DNA from: DATNFP01 sp035606335
Lineage (GTDB): Bacteria; Bacteroidota; Bacteroidia; Chitinophagales; Chitinophagaceae
NCBI GenBank assembly: GCA_035606335.1
Contig: DATNFP010000157.1
Location: 1 to 24,380, forward strand
Direction: 5' to 3'
Length of the DNA stretch: 24,380 bases
Within the stretch, counting starts at the first letter, position 1, and the number at the start of each line of letters is the position of its first letter. Below, piece by piece: positions 15,748-23,200 of the stretch. The translations under genes were made by a program, and so were the position numbers. The notes under the pieces are model-generated. The model was not told the DNA's origin. It did not search any database and saw nothing but the letters and a program-made list of their open reading frames with translations.

Positions 15748-16614
15748 TTACCTTCCTTTAAAAAAGCCTTGTAACACTTTTACATAATCTTCGTCCGTTC
15801 TTATGTTCATAAGCCTCGCGCCGCTTTTCCTGAATGCCTGAACACAATATTTTCCTTGTTGCTCAAAATGCTCCCTGTATTGGTTACGCAGTGTTTTATC
15901 TCCCGTGTCTATCCACCGTAATTGCTTGGTTTCTGCGTCTGCTACCTGCATCAGCCCTACATTGGGCAATTCTTTATCGTAAGGATCATATACCTGTATG
16001 CCCACCACATCGTGCTTGCGTGCGGCAAGCTGCAGTGAGGTCTGGTATGGCTCACTTACAAAATCACTCAGCAAAAAGGTAATGGTCCTTTTCTTCAGCA
16101 CATTATTCAGGTAGTCGAGCCCTACAGATAATTTAGTGCCGCCATTCTGCACCGGTTCCAGCGCTATCAGCTCGCGTATGATGCGTAATATATGGCTGCG
16201 GCCTTTTTTAGGGGGTATGAATTTCTCCACCTTATCGCTGAAGAATATCACGCCCACCTTATCATTATTAGTAGTCGCTGAGAAAGACAATACGGCGCTT
16301 ATTTCTGTTATCAATTCACGTTTCAGTCGTTCCCGGCTGCCAAACAGCGAGCTGCTGCTCACATCTACCAGCAGCATCACCGTGAGCTCACGCTCTTCTT
16401 CAAACACTTTTACAAAGGGATGCGAAAAGCGGGCGGTCACGTTCCAGTCTATGAATTTCACATCATCCCCCGGTATGTATTCGCGCACTTCGCTGAATGA
16501 CATACCCCTGCCTTTAAAGGTGGAGTGATACTCTCCTGCAAAGATGTGGTTGCTAAGCCCCTTTGTTTTTATTTCTATCCGTCTGACCCGTTTTAGTATT
16601 TCAGCAGTAGTCAT
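15748..16614 (-). CDS. DUF58 protein (bat operon)
   Basis: 288 residues with the DUF58 hallmark REYIPGDDVKFIDWNVTARF (44-63), followed by a degenerate VWA-like fold with DVSSS (84-88; MIDAS-like DxSxS) and LLSDFVSEPY. DUF58 proteins usually work with MoxR AAA+ ATPases, encoded directly upstream. Here no MoxR gene is present: upstream lies a 267-base gap and then a divergent lipoprotein gene. It is the first gene of the three-gene DUF58/BatD-like/batA operon with three- to four-base junctions. Confidence 0.93.
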   Translation of the reverse strand: MTTAEILKRVRRIEIKTKGLSNHIFAGEYHSTFKGRGMSFSEVREYIPGDDVKFIDWNVTARFSHPFVKVFEEERELTVMLLVDVSSSSLFGSRERLKRELITEISAVLSFSATTNNDKVGVIFFSDKVEKFIPPKKGRSHILRIIRELIALEPVQNGGTKLSVGLDYLNNVLKKRTITFLLSDFVSEPYQTSLQLAARKHDVVGIQVYDPYDKELPNVGLMQVADAETKQLRWIDTGDKTLRNQYREHFEQQGKYCVQAFRKSGARLMNIRTDEDYVKVLQGFFKGR

Positions 16615-16681
16615 TTTGTGTAGCAGGCGCTAAAGGTTTATGTCTTGCATCAACGCCGGCTTTATCTATATGATCAGAGGC

Positions 16682-16713
16682 ATAAAATAGTAAATACACC
16701 CTGTTTGCACAAA
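16682..16713 (-). promoter_or_regulatory. Possible promoter of the DUF58-batA operon
   Basis: On the minus strand a TTTG (16713-16710) is followed after 20 bases by TATTTTAT (16689-16682). This approximates the Bacteroidota -33/-7 pair (TTTG and TAnnTTTG) with normal spacing. The -7 box is imperfect. The leader to the ATG at 16614 would be about 60 bases. Confidence 0.35.
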
Positions 16714-16726
16714 TATTAAATTTATT

Positions 16727-16756
16727 TTTACTATTGTTAGCTTTACTATTGTTAGC
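16727..16756. repeat. Tandem 15-bp duplication
   Basis: TTTACTATTGTTAGC occurs twice back to back (16727-16741 and 16742-16756) in the divergent gap between the DUF58 operon and the lipoprotein gene. Confidence 0.85.
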
Positions 16757-16857
16757 GCTCCCAGACAAAAATAGTAGTTCCCGACTTTAAATGTGAAACC
16801 TTAATACTTAAAGTTTTCTGAAAAAATGGTATAAATACTTTTTTACAATTATCACAG

Positions 16858-16865
16858 TAGCTTTG
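16858..16865 (+). promoter_or_regulatory. Candidate -7 element of the lipoprotein gene
   Basis: TAGCTTTG fits the Bacteroidota TAnnTTTG -7 consensus and lies 16 bases before the ATG at 16882. No clean TTTG is found at -33; a T-rich run is at 16838-16844. Confidence 0.4.
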
Positions 16866-16881
16866 AGTAAACATTTCTATC

Positions 16882-17718
16882 ATGCACAACACACACAAAT
16901 TATTAACCTTAGCGTTAGGCTCTTCCTTACTGTTTGCGGCCTGCCAGGGTCATGTGGGTACTGTCGGCTCGTCCGCAGGGGATACGACTGCAAAGGCTCC
17001 GGTGAACATCAAGCTTGCCGACGTAGGTACTTCGCCTGAATTTCCCAATGCCACGCTTATGATCAAATCGGTTAATGCGATGAAAGGAAAAGACACAAGT
17101 AAGGTTGTTTTTAATTTTGACGTAAAAAATTATGAGCTGAAAATGCAGACCTCTGATACGGGCAACAAAGTGTGCAATAACTCAGCCAAAGGCCAGCATA
17201 TCCATTTCATACTCGACAACAAACCATACCAGGCGCTTTATGCTCCGGTGGATACCGTATCATTGCCTAACAATACAGAGCACTACCTCGTAGCATTTTT
17301 ATCACGCTCTTACCACCAGTCGTTAAAGAATAAAGAAGCAGTGGTGATGTATCATTTTAAGCTGGATGATAAAGGCAATATGCAAAAGCTCGATAACCCT
17401 ACTACACCCATGCTCGTCTATAGCCGCCCCAAAGGTGATTATATAGGAAAAGACACTGCCAACATCCTGCTCGACTTCTACGTGCTTAATTGCAACCTTG
17501 CAAAAGACGGCTACAAAGTAAAAGCTATGATAGAAAACGGCACGCGCTCGCTCGACACCACACTTACCGACTGGAAATCATACTTTATCCAAAACCTCGG
17601 AACAGGCAAATGCCAGGTGACGCTAAGCTTACTTGACAAAGACGGCAAACCACTTGCAGGCCCACTTACTTCTGAGACCCGCAACTTCACTCTTGCCGCC
17701 CAGGAACCGATGAAATAA
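16882..17718 (+). CDS. Lipoprotein of unknown function
   Basis: 278 residues. A signal peptide ends in lipobox LFAAC with Cys21 as the lipid site. The mature protein has two beta-rich halves. The first has PNATLMIKSVNAMKGKDTSKVVFNFDVKNYEL and GQHIHFILDNKPYQALY, the second ANILLDFYVLNCNLAKDGYKVKAMI and CQVTLSLLDKDGKPLAGP. The HIHFILD segment resembles DUF4399-like and related proteins of Bacteroidota, sometimes annotated as phosphopeptide-binding, but no function can be assigned. It is monocistronic with its own terminator and diverges from the DUF58 operon. Confidence 0.8.
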   Translation: MHNTHKLLTLALGSSLLFAACQGHVGTVGSSAGDTTAKAPVNIKLADVGTSPEFPNATLMIKSVNAMKGKDTSKVVFNFDVKNYELKMQTSDTGNKVCNNSAKGQHIHFILDNKPYQALYAPVDTVSLPNNTEHYLVAFLSRSYHQSLKNKEAVVMYHFKLDDKGNMQKLDNPTTPMLVYSRPKGDYIGKDTANILLDFYVLNCNLAKDGYKVKAMIENGTRSLDTTLTDWKSYFIQNLGTGKCQVTLSLLDKDGKPLAGPLTSETRNFTLAAQEPMK

Positions 17719-17736
17719 ACGGTTATTAATATACTT

Positions 17737-17768
17737 AAATGTCCTGCACTATAGAGTGTGGGACATTT
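17737..17768. terminator. Terminator between the lipoprotein gene and the HTH element
   Basis: Fourteen-base arms AAATGTCCTGCACT (17737-17750) and AGTGTGGGACATTT (17755-17768), with two G-T pairs and a 4-base ATAG loop. A T-rich tail follows on the plus strand. The last codons of the minus-strand HTH gene run into this stem. Confidence 0.75.
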
Positions 17769-18450
17769 CATTTTCCCCGTTTTCTTCTAAAAAGTTGTTT
17801 TGGGTAAATTCTGTTTTGAATTTGTGCCATAGTTGTTGTGCAGCAAGGGTTTCGGCTTGTTTTGCTGTTAGGATCAATTGCCCATTTATGCCCCAATCAT
17901 TACCCATGTTTTTCTCAGCTTGAGTTGGCGTGGTTGCAGGGGACTTAATATTTTGAGGTTGCACTTCTTCTATTATCTCTTCCTCTTCCTGAAGTTCTTC
18001 TTCTGTTTCGGTGGGTTTTATGATTGGAGGATTTTGCTGGGCTCTTATGTATTTGTCTGCGTGGGGCAGGATGTCTTTAGCGAGGTTTAGGTCTGTTTTA
18101 GTGATCTGGTGGATGAAGTTCATGAGGACTTCTACTGTTTCGCCAACTGTCTGTCCACTTTTTATGTGCTTTATGGTGAGGGTGAGCTTTCTTATTATTT
18201 CTGCTTCTTCCATCGTGGGGTAGGGTTGCTGTTCTCTTGCTGCTATCACCTGGTTTATTGCAAGTAGCTGCTGATAATATTGCTCTGCCAATATGGATGG
18301 TGTGTGCTGGGCTGATCTTTTAATCTGTGCCCAATGGCCTTCTTTGACCCACAGGTAGATAGTTTTACGGTCGACATCGAGGAGTTCGGCGATGCGGGTT
18401 TGGGTGAGGTCGGTCTGGAAGTAGAGGTTGCGGGCTTGTTGTTTTTTCAT
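17749..18450 (-). CDS. HTH DNA-binding protein, phage terminase small-subunit-like (intact copy 3)
   Basis: About 233 residues from the ATG at 18450; the upstream GTG at 18468 would add VIKRIT but lies inside a conserved palindrome, so ATG is preferred. An N-terminal HTH (ARNLYFQTDLTQTRIAELLDVDRKTIYLW) resembles the gpP/Terminase_5-type HTH of phage terminase small subunits. A helical middle (RKLTLTIKHIKSGQTVGETVEVLMNFIHQ) and an acidic Glu-rich stretch (ETEEELQEEEEIIEE) follow. The last residues (NEMSHTL) are encoded in the neighbouring terminator, so the natural C-terminus may have been lost. No large terminase or other phage gene is nearby. Two broken copies exist in the window, which suggests a mobile or repeatedly duplicated gene. 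Confidence 0.6.
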   Translation of the reverse strand: MKKQQARNLYFQTDLTQTRIAELLDVDRKTIYLWVKEGHWAQIKRSAQHTPSILAEQYYQQLLAINQVIAAREQQPYPTMEEAEIIRKLTLTIKHIKSGQTVGETVEVLMNFIHQITKTDLNLAKDILPHADKYIRAQQNPPIIKPTETEEELQEEEEIIEEVQPQNIKSPATTPTQAEKNMGNDWGINGQLILTAKQAETLAAQQLWHKFKTEFTQNNFLEENGENEMSHTL

Positions 18451-18560
18451 TGTGATACGTTTTATCACAAAGGTTTGGAGGATTTTTATTGTAGGGAAAT
18501 TGGATTTTTATCATTATCGTGTTTCTGTATAATGATTATACAGTTTTTTGATAATGATAA
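18450..18560 (-). promoter_or_regulatory. Structured leader of HTH element copy 3
   Basis: On the minus strand, outer arms TTATCATTATC and GATAATGATAA (18508-18518 and 18550-18560) perfectly enclose an inner palindrome, CTGTATA/TATACAG (18525-18543). Nearer the gene, TTGTGATA and TATCACAA (18450-18470) form a palindrome overlapping the ATG. Both palindromes are shared with copies 1 and 2. Confidence 0.55.
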
Positions 18561-18664
18561 AGATTTGTTTGCTACAATCTATTTTTTTAGAAAAACTGAA
18601 TGAAAGCGTAGCTGCGTGTAAAATATACCTCAGGAACTTCTTTCTTTAAAATATGTTTTTAACA

Positions 18665-19258
18665 TTACATCTTTTCTTTAATAAATGCTGAAACCGTAAG
18701 CCTATGCACTCCTAATAATCTACCTATAGCGCTTACAGATACTTTTTTATTTAAAAGTCGTTTAATCTCATCTTCTTGGCCTGTTAATTTGAGATTTGTA
18801 GAGCGACGACCTAAAGGGCGGCCTAATATCACGCCTTCTGCTTTTTTTCTTGCTAATGCTTCTTTTGTCCGTTGTGATATAAGATTGCGTTCAATTTCCG
18901 CCGATAACCCAAATGCAAATGCTAACACCTTAGAATTAATATTATTGCCTAATTCATATCGTTCTTTAATAGTATAAACCTGAATATCGCGTTCCATACA
19001 AACATGAAGAATACTCATAATTTGCATAAGATTTCTTCCTAACCTTGAAAGCTCTGTCACTATTAATTGATCACCCTTCTGCATTTTCGCAAGTAAACTT
19101 CCAAATTTTCTATCAGATAATTTTTTAGTTGCACTAATTGTTTCCTCTATCCATTCATCAATTTTTGTATTCTTTTCAATACAATATTTTCCAATTTCAA
19201 ACCTTTGATTTTCTGTTGTTTGTTTGTCTGTACTGACTCTTATATAGCCATAGTTCAT
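18665..19258 (-). CDS. Serine recombinase (DNA invertase/resolvase family)
   Basis: 197 residues, full length for Hin/Pin-type invertases. The catalytic Ser9 lies in GYIRVSTDKQ, ELSRLGRN is the conserved active-site arginine segment, the long E helix carries AFGLSAEIERNLISQRTKEALARKKAEG, and a C-terminal HTH (about 168-193: NKKVSVSAIGRLLGVHRLTVSAFI) binds the site. It starts 5 bases from the silent specificity cassette and about 33 bases from a 26-bp site. A second copy of that site lies in inverted orientation inside the Type IIG gene. It most likely inverts the DNA between these sites. A helper enhancer (Fis-type) was not looked for. Confidence 0.92.
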   Translation of the reverse strand: MNYGYIRVSTDKQTTENQRFEIGKYCIEKNTKIDEWIEETISATKKLSDRKFGSLLAKMQKGDQLIVTELSRLGRNLMQIMSILHVCMERDIQVYTIKERYELGNNINSKVLAFAFGLSAEIERNLISQRTKEALARKKAEGVILGRPLGRRSTNLKLTGQEDEIKRLLNKKVSVSAIGRLLGVHRLTVSAFIKEKM

Positions 19259-19290
19259 GTTAAGTGAATTTTAAAGTCAAAATATATATG

Positions 19291-19316
19291 AAAAATACGA
19301 GCGATTATTTTAGACA
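19291..19316 (+). other. Invertase recombination site, left copy
   Basis: The 26 bases consist of AAAAAT, two variable bases, then GAGCGATTATTTTAGACA. They recur in inverted orientation at 21126-21151 with 24 of 26 identical. The length matches Hin-family invertase sites. The site lies at the outer limit of homology between the two cassettes and is read in the same codon frame (KN-x-SDYFR) in both. Confidence 0.7.
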
Positions 19317-19527
19317 AAATAATTCTTTAAATACTGCTTTTACACTATCAAATAGCTGGGTCGTATTGAATGATATTGAATCAAGCATTCAGAAAAAAAT
19401 TCAGAAAGTAAGTAAGCCATTAAAAGATTGGGATGTGCAAATCAATTATGGAATAAAAACTGGCTTTAATACAGCTTTTATTATTAACGAAAAAATTAGA
19501 AATATATTAATTGAAAAATCTCCTAAA

Positions 19528-19561
19528 TCTGCTGAAATTATTCGTCCCATTTTAAGAGGCA
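19528..19561 (+). repeat. 34-bp inverted repeat inside the recognition domains, left copy
   Basis: 34 bases encoding SAEIIRPILRG are identical to the complement of 20881-20914. The flanking bases differ. It may be conserved coding sequence kept alike by recombination, or a second crossover region that would swap only the distal part of the domain. Confidence 0.8.
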
Positions 19562-20227
19562 AAGACATAAAAAAATATGGTATTTTAAATCAAAAGGAGT
19601 GGATCATTATTATTCCCTGTGGATGGACGAACCAAAACTGTGGAAATATTCCTCCTGAAATATTTTTCAAGCAAACTTATCCAGCCATTTACGAATATCT
19701 AATTGAGAAATCTCTAATCCCTTCGAAAGGAAAGGGATTATTTAATAGAGATGATCAAGGAAATTATTGGTGGGAACTTAGACCTTGCGATTATTTAAAA
19801 GAATTTGAAAAAGAAAAGATACTATACATTGATATTATGACAGACAATGAGGAGGAAGGGTATCCTTTCCCATGTTTCTCATATGCTAAGAATGGGATAT
19901 TTACGTTAAACACTGCATACTTTATGGTTGGGAATGCAGACAATCTGAAGTATATTTTAGGTGTTTTAAATTCTAAGGTTGGAAAATTTATTGTCAGAAA
20001 TAATGTAACACCATTGCAAAAAAGACAATATAGAATGTTTCAACAGTTCGTTGACAAATTTCCTATACCTAAAACATCAATAGAAATCGAAAAGAAAATT
20101 ATTAAGTTAGTTGATGAAGTAATTAATTTGAAAGAGAGCGGATTGAATAGTGAAACGAAAGAAACAGAAATAACGGAATTATGCTTTTCAATTTGCGAGC
20201 TTAACTCTATAGAAAAGCAACATACAA

Positions 20228-23200
20228 TCAATCAAGATTAATAAAATATCTTTTTTCTTCTTCAGAAAATCCATACAAATTAAATAGAATATTGTCAATT
20301 TCTGTTTCTACATCAGACGTATCATTTAAACTATTCGTCAATTTAATGTTAATTGCCTTATCAACAAGTTGCTCAATTTTATATTTTTCTGATTCTGTGA
20401 CAATTGGTATTAATAGAGGCTCAAGTGCTTGTACGCTTGTTATTACATCTCCTGTGCCTGTTTTGGGAGAGTTAGCAAGTAATTGTTTTCTTAAAATTAT
20501 TGAATTCAATACTCCAGTTAAATATTTCATGTCACTACCTACTGCAAAGCATGTACTATCTAAACAAAGCATTCCAGTATCATCATAAGCAAACCTTAAA
20601 ACAGAGCCTATTCTTTTCCAAATGATTTTAGATTGTTGGAAATCTTTCCAGTAACCTATTGTGTCTTGAGTTTCAAACCATTTGTTAGTTGTTTTTTTTC
20701 TGGATATAATTTTAACACCATTTACAATATGAGACATTCCAGTTTGTTCAAGTCTTTCAATGCCAAATGATAATAAATAGTTTTTAATTGTCTCGAAGTT
20801 ATCAATATCTATTTGTAAGCTTGGAAAAGTTGTTATTAAATACAATTCATTCCATTTGGCGACATATTTTTCTATATCCCTGCCTCTTAAAATGGGACGA
20901 ATAATTTCAGCAGAATTTGATGAAGATTTAATTAATTTATCTCTTGTTTCAGGATTAATAATAAAAGCATCATTATATCCGGTTAATATTCCACGATAAA
21001 TATTTACTCCCCAGTCTCTAAGTGGTATGCTCTTTTGTTCAATTTTCTCTTTAATTTTTTGCTCTAATGACGATAAAATTATCCAATTAGAATTGGTTAC
21101 AAACCCTGTAGATACATTACTATAATGTCTAAAATAATCGCTCAAATTTTTTAGACTCTCAAAATTCTTGTCTAAAACACATGTACGCAATTCATTTTTA
21201 TTATTTGCATTCTGAGTTAATAGGATATTAGTGTCAACTGTTGCCGAATCAAAAAGCTGTAATCCTGCAAAATCAATTAATTGCAGTGGATTAGATTCAA
21301 CTAAAAAATAATTCCTTAAACTTTCTCCGTACGCGGCTCGCATCCATTTATTAGATGTGATATAAGCTAAGATTCCATTTTCTTTAAGTAATCTCAATCC
21401 CTGTTCGTAAAATAATGCATAAATATCTCCTGTACGGGCAAATGTTTTATAATCTAATTGTTGTAAAATATCAGCGTATTCTCCGAGCTTTTGTAACTGA
21501 ATGTAAGGAGGATTGCCTATAATTATATCGAAACCGGCAAAATCTCCATCATTATCCAAAATCTCGGGAAACTCGAAACGCCACTCAAAAGCATTTTGAT
21601 AAATTAAGTTGGTTTTTATCGCTTCTATTTCATTTTCTATTGTCTTTATTTTTTTAAGTAGCGACTCAGTTTTCTTCTTATTATCAGCATTTGCTTTTTT
21701 TGTGTCAAATAATGTATCACTCTGAAGTTTTATTAATTCTCCTCTAGCTTTGGATAGCTTTTCCCTTCTATCGTCATGGATACTAAAATAGGTCTGGAAG
21801 TCACTCTTAATATCGTTAATGAGTGTAAACAATTGACGTTTCTCTTCTCTATGAGTTGCATTTTTAAATTTGTTAACAGCGTCTTTATATTCTTGTATTG
21901 TGTGATTTATATTTTTTAAAGCCTTTTTTAAGTCTGAGGTTAAAGAATATCGACTAATCAGAGAATTACCTGTCTTGATGTTAATATCTATATTTGGTAA
22001 AGTCTCAAGTTCTTTAAACCCGGTCTCTTCTTTGTAATAAGCATTTTTCAATAATTCTATCCAGAGACGAAGTCTGCAAATCTTAACCGAATTAGAATTA
22101 ATATCAACTCCAAAGAGACAGTTTTCAATAATCGTTTGCTTCTCTTCGAACAGCGTTTTCTGAATCCGTTGGCTTTCATGATTATTGGCATTATAAATGA
22201 AAGGATCACCATATTCATCTATCATTACTAACTCATCATTAATGACCTCGATATTGTAGTCTTTAATGCGTTTGCCGTTTTTATCTTGAAGAATTCCTAA
22301 TTCAGCTTTTATAGCAATTATCTCATTGAGTGCGGAGACTAAAAAGTGTCCGCTGCCAACTGCTAAATCGCCTATTTTCAAACTATTAATGATATTATTA
22401 GCTTCTACACGATCAGTAATTTTGTTATATAAACTGTTAAACGTTTCGCATTCCCAATTGTACTGATCATTAAATCTCTGTAAAACTGATTTACGGATTG
22501 CCTCCCGACACATATACATAGTTATGAAACCTGGTGTATATATAGAGCCATCCTTATACCCATTTATCTTCTCAAATACCTTTCCAAGAACAGAAGCATT
22601 GATAAGTGTTTTGTTATCTTCTTGTATATCATCTTTACCTTCACTGGCAAAATCATAAGAGTCAAGAAAACGGAAGAGATATTCTAAAGTAGGTAATACT
22701 TGGTTCCTTTTATTTTTATCGCTTAATACACTGTTAGGCATCAGTGCAAGCGTTGCCATATTGTCTAATGAATTTATTCGAATTGTTTGATCTTCAAGTT
22801 CACTTATTTCAAACAAAGAACTATTAAGATACGGGACATGCTTATACTTTTCCTTTACGTTGACAGACCTATCATCGTAAGTGCGAGCTAAAACTTGATG
22901 AAATAACTTATACAGTTCGTCGAAATCGTGAACAGTTTCTATATTTAAAAACCTATACTCTTGGCTGCCACGATGATAATCAATAAGTTGTCCTTCAAGA
23001 AGCTTTAAAAATAGAATACGATTTATCCAAGTCAAGGATAATTCCAATGCGATACTGAATATTCTTTCTTCTTTAGTAGGCCCATATTGAGACAAACTTT
23101 TTACCTTATAAAGATCCTCAGTTTCAAGGAACGAAATTACATTTTCAATTAATGAGCCAGAATTTCTGTTGTCGAGTTTACGGGATATTAGGTTTTTACC

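Larger units (their letters stand above)
19264..20241 (+). pseudogene. Silent inverted specificity cassette (TaqI_C-type target-recognition domain)
   Basis: 325 codons can be read from a GTG at 19264. From residue 10 (KNTSDYFRQ) to the end they are homologous to residues 949-1255 of the Type IIG enzyme, which ends at the same point on the other strand. Shared blocks are SDYFR, GYNDAFIIN/GFNTAFIIN and SAEIIRPILRG(R/K)DI, the TaqI_C/Eco57I recognition-domain hallmark. The part between 1042 and 1230 of the enzyme is strongly different, as expected for different DNA sequences recognised. The methyltransferase and nuclease domains are absent. With 5 bases to the divergent invertase start there is little room for its own promoter. 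I read it as a stored alternative cassette rather than an expressed gene. Confidence 0.82.

Noticed and set aside
17749..18450. Terminase-like gene taken as evidence of a prophage
   Set aside because: No large terminase, portal, capsid, tail or lysis gene is present, and the gene recurs as isolated fragments.
19264..20241. Inverted cassette considered as an independent, expressed gene (for example a separate specificity subunit)
   Set aside because: It starts 5 bases from the divergent invertase, lacks methyltransferase and nuclease domains, and its homology begins exactly at the recombination site in the middle of a domain.
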